Source: UBA8958 sp964571695 | GTDB taxonomy: Bacteria > Desulfobacterota > Syntrophia > Syntrophales > UBA8958 | NCBI GenBank assembly: GCA_964571695.1 | Contig: CAZNDG010000010.1 | Span: 17,989 to 81,988 of the forward strand | Direction: 5' to 3' | DNA: 64,000 nt | Shown here: piece after piece, positions 16,593 through 24,458 of the stretch | Layout of the letters: every line of letters starts with the position of its first letter | Numbering within the stretch: position 1 is the first letter of the stretch | Made by a program: the position numbers and the translations under genes | Notes under the pieces: generated by a model | What the model was told of the DNA's origin: nothing | Databases searched by the model: none | Seen by the model: the letters and a program-made list of their open reading frames with translations, nothing else

Positions 16593-18530
16593 TTAACGTA
16601 ATTCCGCCGCCTTTTGCAGGATAAAGATCGTCTCCACGGCGCCGATCTTCCCGTCGCCGTCCATATCCGCCCAGGCGGGTGCCATACCGGAGGGAAAGTC
16701 CGGCCGCATATCCGCCGTAATCTGGAGCGCCCCGACGGCGTCGTCCAGCAGCACCCGGCCGTCGCCGTTGACATCCCCCGGCAGGAGGGCCGCCCGGACC
16801 GCCGCATAGGCGTTCAGCCGCCCTCCGGAGGCAACCTTGCCGGCCAGTTGGGGAAGGCTGTCCACCGTATCGAGGAGAGCCGCCCGAACCTGCCGGTAAT
16901 CCCAGCCGGCGTTGGCGGCCATCACCAGGGCCGCCGCCCCTGCGACATGGGGCGCCGCCATGGAGGTTCCACTTTTGTAACAGTAGCCGCCCTCGCTGCT
17001 CCCGGTATGGCAGGTGCTGAAAACACTTCCTCCCGGGGCCGCCAAATCGACGGACGCGGCGCCGTAATTGGAGCCGGCGGCGAGGTTGTCGCTGCCGTCG
17101 GTCCAGGCCACGGAGATGATGTTGTCCAAGTCGTAATAGGCCGGATAGGTCTTGACGGGATCCGTATCGACATTCTTGCCGTTGTTGCCGGCGGCGCAGA
17201 CCGCAAGGATGCCCTGTTCCCTCAGGCGGACAAAGGCCTGATATTCAATGGGATCATAGGTCTCCCCCCCGAAGCTGCAGTTGACGATCCGGGCGCCCCG
17301 GGCGATGGCATAATCCACGGCCGCCACGATGTCCGCCTCCAGCATCTCGACGTCGGCATCGGATTGAACCTTGAGGGCCATGATCCTGCTCCGCCAGGCG
17401 GTCCCGGCAATCCCCAGGGCGTTGTCCGTAACCGCCGCGATGATTCCCGCCACGTGGGTTCCGTGACTGTCGGGATTCGGCTTTTGCGGAGTGGGATAGG
17501 GCTTCGGATCGTTGTCGCCGTCGGCGAAATCCCATCCCCGGACATCATCGACATAGGAATTCCCCTCGTCGTCTATCCTATTGTCCGGTATCTCCCAGGC
17601 ATTGATCCAGATATTTTCCCCCAGATCGGGATGGGTGTAATCCACCCCCGTATCGATCACCGCCACCTCGGGCCGTCCCAGATTGATATCCCAGGCCTGG
17701 GGCATAGATATCTTCTGTAAATTCCACTGCTTGCCAGGATATTCCGGGTCGTTGGGCATCCGGAGGGGATAACGGAGGGCGTGCCGCTCCGCCAGTTCGA
17801 CCAGGGGCGACTCCCGGTAGAGCGCCGCCGCCGCCGGTTCCGAAATGCCGTCCCGGACGCGCAGGCGCTGGAGGAGGCCGCCCCGATAGGAGGAAATGAC
17901 CATACTGCCCAGGGTGCGGTGCAGGGCCGCAATCCCATCTCCATCCACCCCGGGCCGGAACTGGATCAGAATCTCCCGGGACTTGTACAGGGGCCGTCCC
18001 TGGGTATCCCGGGGCTCTTCACGGCCGACAGGATTCCCCCTGTCCGGTGACGCCGCTACGGTTTTTTTACGTTCCGTACCGGCCGCCGCCTCTGACAACA
18101 CCGCCGAAACGCCCGGATCGGAAAGCGTCGTGCCTGTCCCCGGAGGTATCAGTCCGGCGCCCTCCCCGGCGATGCCGGCCACGGCGCCGGCGGCAACAAT
18201 ACGGAAGTCCTTCCTCTCTCCATTGTATTCATAAACGACCGCCCGATTCCCACAGACCGCCGCGAGGACCTCCTCCAGGGTCCGGTCCCGGAGACGGAGG
18301 GTTATCCGCTCGTTCAGACCAGGGCTTACGGCAATGGGTATCCCGGTCTTCTCCCCAACGGCCAGGAGCAGATCTTCAATGGCCACGTCCCGGACATCGA
18401 AGGAAAGCAGGCCGTCCCGGAATACAACGGCCGGCGGTTCCGCCGGCCCGGCGGTGGCGGCCCATACAAAGGTCGCGGCGACAACCGCCGCCACGGCGCC
18501 CATCCATCTTCCCTTTTTGCGGGCAAACAT
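16593..18530 (-). CDS. Subtilisin-family protease with STN-like N-terminal and dockerin-like C-terminal domains
   Basis: A 645-residue secreted S8 protease. After the signal peptide (1-31) comes an STN/secretin-N0-like module (about 34-113: LLSFDVRDVAIEDLLLAVGE, ITLRLRDRTLEEVL). A fervidolysin-type propeptide (about 175-245, EILIQFRPGVDGDGIAALHR) precedes the catalytic domain, with Asp in VAVIDTGVDYTHPDL (near 292), His in SHGTHVAGI (near 357) and Ser in SGTSMAAPHVAG (near 520). The C-terminus has two EF-hand/dockerin-like units (GDVNGDGRVLLDDAVGALQ and ADMDGDGKIGAVETIFILQ). It is probably a T2SS substrate, co-encoded with the machine. The STN-like part is unusual in a protease and could contact the secretin system. 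Confidence 0.9.
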   Translation of the reverse strand: MFARKKGRWMGAVAAVVAATFVWAATAGPAEPPAVVFRDGLLSFDVRDVAIEDLLLAVGEKTGIPIAVSPGLNERITLRLRDRTLEEVLAAVCGNRAVVYEYNGERKDFRIVAAGAVAGIAGEGAGLIPPGTGTTLSDPGVSAVLSEAAAGTERKKTVAASPDRGNPVGREEPRDTQGRPLYKSREILIQFRPGVDGDGIAALHRTLGSMVISSYRGGLLQRLRVRDGISEPAAAALYRESPLVELAERHALRYPLRMPNDPEYPGKQWNLQKISMPQAWDINLGRPEVAVIDTGVDYTHPDLGENIWINAWEIPDNRIDDEGNSYVDDVRGWDFADGDNDPKPYPTPQKPNPDSHGTHVAGIIAAVTDNALGIAGTAWRSRIMALKVQSDADVEMLEADIVAAVDYAIARGARIVNCSFGGETYDPIEYQAFVRLREQGILAVCAAGNNGKNVDTDPVKTYPAYYDLDNIISVAWTDGSDNLAAGSNYGAASVDLAAPGGSVFSTCHTGSSEGGYCYKSGTSMAAPHVAGAAALVMAANAGWDYRQVRAALLDTVDSLPQLAGKVASGGRLNAYAAVRAALLPGDVNGDGRVLLDDAVGALQITADMRPDFPSGMAPAWADMDGDGKIGAVETIFILQKAAELR

Positions 18531-18562
18531 ATAACGGTCTCGCTAATCACCATTAAGACGAA

Positions 18563-19468
18563 TCACTTGGCGGCGTCCCGTCCGCTCATGATCTTCACGT
18601 TATACTTATTCTTCAATCTTTCCATCTCTTTATCCATCGCCTCCTTGCGCCGGGCATTCTCGAGCTTGGCCCGGATCCGGGGGGTGGCTTCCTTGAGGTC
18701 CAATTGTTTTTCCGGTTTGGTATCTGTCACCTTGATGAGGTGAAACCCGAAGGCGGTCTTTACCGGCTGGCTGACCTCATCCCTTTTCATGCCGAAGGCG
18801 GCCTGGGAAAATTCCGGGACCATCCGTTCCCGGGTGAAGAAACCCAGATCGCCCCCCCGGGTCTTGCTGCCCGGATCATCGGAGTATTTTTCCGCCAGTT
18901 TGGAGAAATCCCCGCCGGCCGCGATCTCCTTGCGGATGCTCTCCACCTTGGCCCTGGCGGCGGCAATCTCCTCCGGTTTGGCCTTCCCGTCCACCTTGAT
19001 CAGGATATGCTGGGCCTTCACCTGGGCCGGGTTCACGAATTCCGCCTTATGGGCCTGATAATAATTCTCGATATCCTTGTCCGTCACCTGGGGGACCTTG
19101 GCAAGTTCCCGTTTCATGTATTCCTGGGCGAGAACGGAATTGGTCATGTCGTCGAGGCGCAAAACCACGGCCCGCTCCTTGTCCAGCTTCTGCGTCCGCG
19201 CCTCGGCGGCCAGGATCTGCATCTGAACCAGTCCATCGAGGAACTCCTGGCGTTGCTGGTCATTCTTGAAACGGTTCTGGTATTCCGGGGGCAGGGTGGC
19301 GATTCGGGAATCCAATTCCGCCTTGGTAATGACCTTTTTTCCCCATTTGGCCACAACATCCTTATCCTTGCCCGGCTGCTGTGCCCCCAACCCGGAGCCC
19401 GGCGCAACCAAAATCAAAAACAGGACGACGAGAAACCATACCCCCCCTTTTTGCCGCTCTTTATTCAT
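18563..19468 (-). CDS. Parvulin-type peptidyl-prolyl isomerase (PpiC/SurA-like)
   Basis: A 301-residue periplasmic folding factor: signal peptide (about 8-30), SurA-N-like helical chaperone part (about 38-150), and a parvulin domain (about 152-245: VKAQHILIKVDG, FSKLAEKYSDDPGSKTRGGDLGFF, HLIKVTD), then a helical tail. GGAGAAGG lies 5 bases before the ATG. In this operon it may fold secreted proteases or beta-barrel proteins encoded next to it. Confidence 0.9.
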   Translation of the reverse strand: MNKERQKGGVWFLVVLFLILVAPGSGLGAQQPGKDKDVVAKWGKKVITKAELDSRIATLPPEYQNRFKNDQQRQEFLDGLVQMQILAAEARTQKLDKERAVVLRLDDMTNSVLAQEYMKRELAKVPQVTDKDIENYYQAHKAEFVNPAQVKAQHILIKVDGKAKPEEIAAARAKVESIRKEIAAGGDFSKLAEKYSDDPGSKTRGGDLGFFTRERMVPEFSQAAFGMKRDEVSQPVKTAFGFHLIKVTDTKPEKQLDLKEATPRIRAKLENARRKEAMDKEMERLKNKYNVKIMSGRDAAK

Positions 19469-19493
19469 TTACCTTCTCCTTTCTATGCCGCGT

Positions 19494-20975
19494 TTACCAG
19501 GTATAGCTCAAATTGCCATACCCGCTGTAATAACCGTTGGTAGTCCGCATGGTGTTTCCCGCGGGACTCGTGTCGGTAATGCCGGCGCTCTGGATCGCCG
19601 CCCCCATGGTCAGTCCCAGACCTTTGACGATGTTCCAGGTTACGTGGGCATCCACATTGCCTCCCCAGCCGTTCGACGAGAAACTGGCTCCTTCGAAGGA
19701 GGTCCCATACTGCCCGCCGGAGGCGGGTACATCGTAGATCGAGTTCCCCGTCGCCCGCAGGTACATGACCTTGCCGGAGAGAAAGAGGAAAACCGGCGTG
19801 GTGGATGGATTCCCCAGGGGCGCCTTGATCTCCATACCGACGGCGGGCCCCCAGATGTCCATGCTCCCTGTGATGGTGTACTGCTGACCTGAGTCGAGGG
19901 AGTAGTTCGCCGACATGGAGGAGAGGCGGGTCCACTGCATCCCCAGCAGGGCGGAGAGGGTAAACGGCGGGAAGGCGAACACCGGATATTTGAGGGTCAG
20001 ATCGAAATCGGAGCGGTCGAACTGCTCTCCCAAAAGAAAACCCTGGCCGTTGCTGAAATACCGTCGTTCATCGCCCCGGAAAGCCCCTGCCGAGGTCAGA
20101 AAGGTGAACGTTCCGGAAAGGTCGTGGAAGGAAAGGCCGATCGTCGGACCATGCACGAAACCCTTGCCCAGATAATCGGTGTTCACATACTTCCGGGACA
20201 TATCCATGTACCAGAGATTATAGGCGATCGTGGGGTGAAGATCGAGTAATGACGGGGCGTTTGATTCGGTGGGAATATCCTTGCCGGAGCGCAAACCGGC
20301 CGGTGGCGCCGCCGCCTGTTGCGGAGCTGAACCCTGGGCGAGATAAATGCTTCGGTCGTTCGACCCGGCCGCCGCACCGGTAATCGCGGGAGAAGACGCC
20401 GGAGATGCCTTTACCGGGCTCGCCGGCACGACCACCGGCGCGGGCGCCGCGGCCTTCGCGGCCACCGGGGATGACGGCGGGGCGACCGTCGCCGCCGCCA
20501 CTGTCAGGGAGTCCTTAACCGGCCGCATCTTTGCCGGCGACCCCTGACGGGAAAGGACCGCGGGACGGTCTGAAACACCTCTCCCAGCGGTCGGCGGGGC
20601 CATCGCCCCCGGTCCGGCAAACTGGGGGCAGGTAAGGTATCCCGAAATAACCCCCCGCTGTTTCATCAGGGCGCCCTGTTTTTTTGCCGCCGTCTTATCC
20701 CGATACGGTCCTACATAGACCCGGTTCCATTTCTCCGCGTTGACCGTCGCCGGCGCGGTGAAGGCGCCGTAATCCTCGAGCCTCTTCACCTCCTGCGCCG
20801 CTTTGGCCTCACTTACGAAAGAGCCGACCTGAAGGAGATAGGACCTGTTTGGTCCCGTAATGGCGGGGGTGGAAAAGGAAACAAGAAAAAAAAATATGAG
20901 TGCCATGCAGACCACCACCGGTGACGGGAAAAAGACGCCCTTTGGAAATGCAAACCTGATCTCCGCTCTATTCAT
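19494..20975 (-). CDS. SPOR-domain protein with predicted outer-membrane beta-barrel
   Basis: The 493-residue protein starts at the ATG at 20975 (AAAGGAGG upstream; the frame continues to 21047 without a signal). It has a membrane/signal segment (about 15-38), a SPOR domain (about 42-118, SYLLQVGSFVSEAKAAQEVKR, RVYVGPYRDKTAA) that should bind denuded peptidoglycan glycan, an Ala/Pro-rich linker (about 120-235) and a C-terminal part of about 240 residues with alternating beta strands ending in GYGNLSYTW, an aromatic-final beta-signal. I infer a small outer-membrane barrel tied to the wall. I do not know this domain pairing as a named family. Confidence 0.7.
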   Translation of the reverse strand: MNRAEIRFAFPKGVFFPSPVVVCMALIFFFLVSFSTPAITGPNRSYLLQVGSFVSEAKAAQEVKRLEDYGAFTAPATVNAEKWNRVYVGPYRDKTAAKKQGALMKQRGVISGYLTCPQFAGPGAMAPPTAGRGVSDRPAVLSRQGSPAKMRPVKDSLTVAAATVAPPSSPVAAKAAAPAPVVVPASPVKASPASSPAITGAAAGSNDRSIYLAQGSAPQQAAAPPAGLRSGKDIPTESNAPSLLDLHPTIAYNLWYMDMSRKYVNTDYLGKGFVHGPTIGLSFHDLSGTFTFLTSAGAFRGDERRYFSNGQGFLLGEQFDRSDFDLTLKYPVFAFPPFTLSALLGMQWTRLSSMSANYSLDSGQQYTITGSMDIWGPAVGMEIKAPLGNPSTTPVFLFLSGKVMYLRATGNSIYDVPASGGQYGTSFEGASFSSNGWGGNVDAHVTWNIVKGLGLTMGAAIQSAGITDTSPAGNTMRTTNGYYSGYGNLSYTW

Positions 20976-21097
20976 ATCCCGACCCTCCTTTATCGTCATG
21001 AATCCCGTTATCGATAAAAACATGCCCCAAGGCGCCAATATCTGCATCTAACCGATTGTTAACCCAAACGAAGGTATGACACCAAATTGTGACGACA

Positions 21098-21236
21098 TCG
21101 TAAAAAGTCCATATGCGGCGTTGCGCTTCATCCTTCGTCACGGCGACGTACGCCCGAGTACTCCTCATTCCTAAGGATTAGCGCGCCTTGACCCTGGAGC
21201 TTCTTACTTCGTCGTCTCCATCATGACTTTTTACGA
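21098..21236. repeat. MITE-like inverted-repeat element in the 310-bp gap 20976-21285
   Basis: TCGTAAAAAGTC at 21098-21109 is mirrored exactly by GACTTTTTACGA at 21225-21236, giving a 139-bp element with 12-bp terminal inverted repeats and GC-rich inner palindromic patches (CGTCACGGCGACGTACG). No coding frame is seen. A decayed end of the same kind lies at 24345-24366 (18 of 22 bases match 21091-21112). The element splits the gspF-gspG-gspH group from the downstream genes. The rest of the gap (20976-21097, 21237-21285) shows nothing else clear. Confidence 0.6.
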
Positions 21237-21285
21237 ATTCATCAATTATAGTCCACCGGTGTCTTCGGTATTCCCGGCCCCATCT

Positions 21286-21867
21286 CTATCGGGCCGGCGC
21301 CGGGAACAGCTCGTTGAAACCCACCGGCCGGTCATAGATCCGGATGCGGCGGAGAAAGGGGGCCAGGGCCACCGTTGCCACCCGCTCCCCCTTGGCGAGA
21401 TGGATGACCGTCGGCTGTGCGTACCCATGACGGGAAAAGACAATCTTTATCTCTCCGTCCGATACCACCCGCTCCGCGCCAAATTCGACGTCGACGACCC
21501 GGACGCCCGGCGGAAAACGGGAAGCGCCGCTCTTTCTCTCGTCGAGCTTCTCCGGCGTCATATCGGCGGTGGACGACCAGAAAACGTTGGCGCCAAGATC
21601 GAAATGCAGAATAAAATCGACCTGCTCCCTTACCGCGTCATTGCGCAGGTCCTTGGCAACCCCCACCAGCCGCCGCGCCGTCGCATGGAGACTGTCGTTG
21701 AGCAAATCGTCCCGGAGGCGGGGAACGGCAAAAGACAGCAGGATGCCGATCAGGACGATGACGACGATCAGCTCGATGAGCGTATAACCGGCCTCGGTAT
21801 CAGTCCGATTCCCAGTTGTTGATGTCTTTGTCCTTGCCTTCGCCACCCGGTTCACCGTCCGCGCCAT
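21286..21867 (-). CDS. gspH: Minor pseudopilin GspH
   Basis: A pseudopilin with cleavage motif TEAGYTLIELIVVIVLIGILLSF and a beta-rich GspH domain (VVDVEFGAERVVSDGEIKIVFSRHGYAQ). About 193 residues from the ATG at 21867, which lies inside gspG; the exact start is unsure since no good ribosome site is seen and translation is probably coupled to gspG. It is separated from gspI by four non-pseudopilin genes, a break in the usual G-H-I-J-K order. Confidence 0.88.
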   Translation of the reverse strand: MARTVNRVAKARTKTSTTGNRTDTEAGYTLIELIVVIVLIGILLSFAVPRLRDDLLNDSLHATARRLVGVAKDLRNDAVREQVDFILHFDLGANVFWSSTADMTPEKLDERKSGASRFPPGVRVVDVEFGAERVVSDGEIKIVFSRHGYAQPTVIHLAKGERVATVALAPFLRRIRIYDRPVGFNELFPAPAR

Positions 21868-22246
21868 AGGAGCTGAGGTCGAAATCACCGTGAGTGCCGG
21901 GCGAAATATAGACAAATTCCCGATCCCAGGGATCCTTGGGCACCCGGCTCCCTTCCAGATAACCGCCCTGCCGCCAGTTTTTCGCCAGTGCCCCGGCCGC
22001 CGGCGCCTCGACCAGGGCCCGCAGGCCCTGTTCCGTAGTGGGATAGTTGCCGTTGTCGAGTTTGTAGAGCTTCAGGGCCGTGCCCAGACTCTCGATCTGG
22101 ACCCGCGCCTTCGCCCGCCGCGCCTCATCCGGCCGCCCCATGATTCGGGGAATGATCAGTCCGGCCAGAATGCCGAGAATCACGATAACGACCATGAGTT
22201 CAATGAGTGTAAAGCCCCGGTTGTTCCGTCCGATTCTTTTTTTCAT
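21800..22246 (-). CDS. gspG: Major pseudopilin GspG
   Basis: The 148-residue major pseudopilin: NNRGFTLIELMVVIVILGILAGLIIPRIMGRPDEARR N-terminus split over the cleavage site, LKLYKLDNGNYPTTEQGLRALV conserved segment, and the C-terminal calcium-loop region SSYGADGEPGGEGKDKDINNW. All family hallmarks and length are present. GGAGGGAAAGG precedes the ATG. The 64-bp AT-rich gap after gspF contains a 9-bp inverted repeat (CAAATTGTT 22258-22266, AACAATTTG 22299-22307). Confidence 0.97.
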   Translation of the reverse strand: MKKRIGRNNRGFTLIELMVVIVILGILAGLIIPRIMGRPDEARRAKARVQIESLGTALKLYKLDNGNYPTTEQGLRALVEAPAAGALAKNWRQGGYLEGSRVPKDPWDREFVYISPGTHGDFDLSSYGADGEPGGEGKDKDINNWESD

Positions 22247-22310
22247 TCCTTTCCCTCCAAATTGTTATTGCTGTCTAACACCATCACAACTTTTAATCAA
22301 CAATTTGTGA

Positions 22311-23546
22311 TTATCTGACCAGTTGATTCATCTCGAAGATAGGCAGTAATACGGAAACAACGACAAATCCCACGATCAGGCCCATGACCAGGATCATGAT
22401 GGGTTCCAGCAGGGAGGTCAACATGATTACATTCGCCTCCACTTCCTTTTCGTAGGCATCGGCAATCCTATAGAGCATCGCCTCCAGGTTTCCGCTCTGC
22501 TCCCCCACCGAAATCATCTCGATGGCAATGGGGGGGAAAAGACCGCCCCGGGCGAGAGGTGCGGACAGATTCTGCCCTTCCTCGATCTCCCGGCTGGCAT
22601 GGAGGATCTCATCGGCGATGATGCGGTTGTTGACGACGTTTCTCACGATGTTCATCGCCGTCAGGAGGGGCACGCCGCTCTGGAGCAGGGTTCCCAGGGT
22701 CCTGCTGAAGCGCGCCATGGCCATCTTCTGATTCAAGGCGCCAAAGAGCGGGGCCTTGAGCTTCAGGCGGTCCCACCAGTACTGTCCGCTTTCGGTATTT
22801 TGTATCCCATAGCGTAAAAAAAAGAATGCCGCCGTCACGGCGATGGCGATCCCCCACCAGAAATTCTTGAAAAAACTGCTGACCGCGATGAGAAAGATGG
22901 TTATGGCGGGGAGATTCTGATGCATCTCCGAGAATATCTTCGTGATGTTGGGAACTACGAAGGTGATGAGGAAAAACAATACCAGGGTTCCAATCAGAAA
23001 CATCAGGATCGGATAAGCCAGCGCCGAACGGATCTTCGTCCGCAAGGCCTGCTGTCCTTCCATAAAATCGGCCAGGCGCTCCAGGACGAGATTGATCGTT
23101 CCCGAGGCCTCCCCGGCCCGGACCATGTTTACATAGAGGGGAGGGAATATCTGCGGAAAATGGGACATACTGCTCGTTAGGCTGTTCCCCTCGTTGACGT
23201 TTTCCCGGATCTGAGCCAGGGTCGCCTTCATCTGTCTATTCGTCGTCTGGGCCACCAGGGTTGTCAGGGAAGGGACCAGGGGCAGTCCGGCGCCCAGGAG
23301 GGTCGAAAGCTGTCTGGTCATCGCCGCCACTTCCCGCAAACCCACCTTCTTGAAAAGCCCGGCCCCGGCCACTTCCGCCGCCGGCGTGGCATCCTTGCCC
23401 CGGCCGGCCTCGGATTCCCGGAGTTCCACGGGATACACCTCCGTTTCCCGAAGCTTGATCCGGGCGGACGATAGGCTGCCGGCATCAATTATCCCTTTGA
23501 TTTTATTGCCCTTCCTATCAAGAGCAATGTACTCATATACAGGCAT
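22311..23546 (-). CDS. gspF: Type II secretion platform protein GspF
   Basis: A 411-residue polytopic platform protein with the standard start MPVYEYIALDRKGNKIKG, two T2SSF domains (about 75-195 and 275-400) and three membrane helices (about 172-195, 222-245, 375-400). It is the first gene of the leftward run. Its ATG has no Shine-Dalgarno sequence (AAGAACCTCCC upstream), but a 9-codon ORF with a good site overlaps the start and may couple translation. Confidence 0.95.
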   Translation of the reverse strand: MPVYEYIALDRKGNKIKGIIDAGSLSSARIKLRETEVYPVELRESEAGRGKDATPAAEVAGAGLFKKVGLREVAAMTRQLSTLLGAGLPLVPSLTTLVAQTTNRQMKATLAQIRENVNEGNSLTSSMSHFPQIFPPLYVNMVRAGEASGTINLVLERLADFMEGQQALRTKIRSALAYPILMFLIGTLVLFFLITFVVPNITKIFSEMHQNLPAITIFLIAVSSFFKNFWWGIAIAVTAAFFFLRYGIQNTESGQYWWDRLKLKAPLFGALNQKMAMARFSRTLGTLLQSGVPLLTAMNIVRNVVNNRIIADEILHASREIEEGQNLSAPLARGGLFPPIAIEMISVGEQSGNLEAMLYRIADAYEKEVEANVIMLTSLLEPIMILVMGLIVGFVVVSVLLPIFEMNQLVR

Positions 23547-23562
23547 GGGAGGTTCTTAACAT
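23533..23562 (-). CDS. Candidate 9-codon leader ORF overlapping gspF start
   Basis: ATG at 23562 follows AGGAAAGG (23574-23567) by 4 bases and runs nine codons (MLRTSHACI) to a TGA at 23535-23533, 11 bases inside gspF in another frame. gspF itself lacks a ribosome site. Termination beside the gspF ATG could allow re-initiation. Short frames arise easily by chance, so this is tentative. Confidence 0.3.
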   Translation of the reverse strand: MLRTSHACI

Positions 23563-23630
23563 GAATCCTTTCCTAAGACAACGACTCACCGCCGAATCCT
23601 TGCCCCGTAAGCGTCAGTTAAACAATTCTT

Positions 23631-23659
23631 TTGACAGCACATAACATAATACGTATACT
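23631..23659 (+). promoter_or_regulatory. Strong sigma-70-type promoter for the LptC-like gene
   Basis: TTGACA (23631-23636), a 17-bp spacer and TATACT (23654-23659) form a near-perfect sigma-70 promoter reading right. Transcription would start near 23666, leaving a leader of about 48 nt before the ATG at 23714. It lies in the divergent 167-bp region shared with gspF. Confidence 0.75.
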
Positions 23660-23713
23660 CCCCGCGATTTTACAGAGGTTTAACCCGAAAAAAACAATCA
23701 CAGGGAGGATGTT

Positions 23714-24346
23714 ATGTTTGCCGAGATGGACCGCTCAAAAAAGCTCAAAATTTATCTTGTCGCCGGATTGATCGTCATTGTCGCCGCGGTGCTGCTCTTA
23801 ATGAGCACATACTCCGCGAAAAAGGGAAACCAGCCGTTTCGCTTCGAGGCCGGGGAGGGGAACGAGAAGATCCTCACCCTCCGGGCGGATCGTTACCATG
23901 CCGCTTCCGGCCTGTCCGGTCTTTTCGGAAGTTCCGATCTGCGTCTGGACAACGCCTATCTGGATCTGTATGGGGCGAGGATCAAGGAAGGACCGGGAGG
24001 CCTTTCCTTGAAAAACACCATTTCCGAAGAAGTTTTCAGTGCAATGCCCGTCAAGAAGACCGCCGTGATCATCGGAAAACCCATTGCCGTCAAGATACAT
24101 GTCAATCAGGAAATCCCCACGCAGATCTTCGCCCAGGAGGGGACCATCAGGATCAAAGAGCGGGACATCCTGTTGACCGGCGATGTCCGGGTTCTTTCCG
24201 AACCATATCTCCTGTTGACGGAGAAACTGACCTTCCTGGCGGAAACGGGCATTTTGCAGATCGGCAAATATGTGATGCGCACCAGCGATCAGCGAACGGA
24301 AGGCAATCAAATCACCACCGACATCTTCCTTAGACAGCAAAAATGA
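23714..24346 (+). CDS. Membrane-anchored periplasmic protein, LptC/LptA-like
   Basis: A 210-residue protein with a short cytoplasmic start, one membrane helix (about 13-34) and a beta-rich periplasmic domain (IFAQEGTIRIKERDILLTGDVRVL, LLLTEKLTFLAETGILQIG) that follows the beta-jellyroll pattern of LptC/LptA lipopolysaccharide transport proteins. It stands alone and divergent from the T2SS operon, not beside lptA/lptB, so it may be a paralogue with another role. GGGAGG lies 7 bases before the ATG. Confidence 0.6.
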   Translation: MFAEMDRSKKLKIYLVAGLIVIVAAVLLLMSTYSAKKGNQPFRFEAGEGNEKILTLRADRYHAASGLSGLFGSSDLRLDNAYLDLYGARIKEGPGGLSLKNTISEEVFSAMPVKKTAVIIGKPIAVKIHVNQEIPTQIFAQEGTIRIKERDILLTGDVRVLSEPYLLLTEKLTFLAETGILQIGKYVMRTSDQRTEGNQITTDIFLRQQK

Positions 24347-24385
24347 CGACATCGCAAGAAGTCAAGACAATCATAACGAAAACGC

Positions 24386-24420
24386 AAGAAGGGGAGGCGG
24401 GATGCCTCCCCTTCTTTAAT
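24386..24420. terminator. Bidirectional intrinsic terminator
   Basis: A perfect 13-bp stem (24386-24398 with 24404-24416, loop GGGAT) rich in GC is followed by CTTTAATTT rightwards and preceded by an A-rich stretch that gives T-rich RNA leftwards. It lies between the convergent LptC-like gene and the giant DUF11 gene. Confidence 0.8.
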
Positions 24421-24458
24421 TTGTTAATGCCTTTCGGGATACCCGATAGCCCGTCTTA

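Noticed and set aside
21071..21096. Possible fourth CRP site near TGACACCAAATTGTGAC
   Set aside because: Half sites are in the wrong order and spacing for TGTGA-N6-TCACA.
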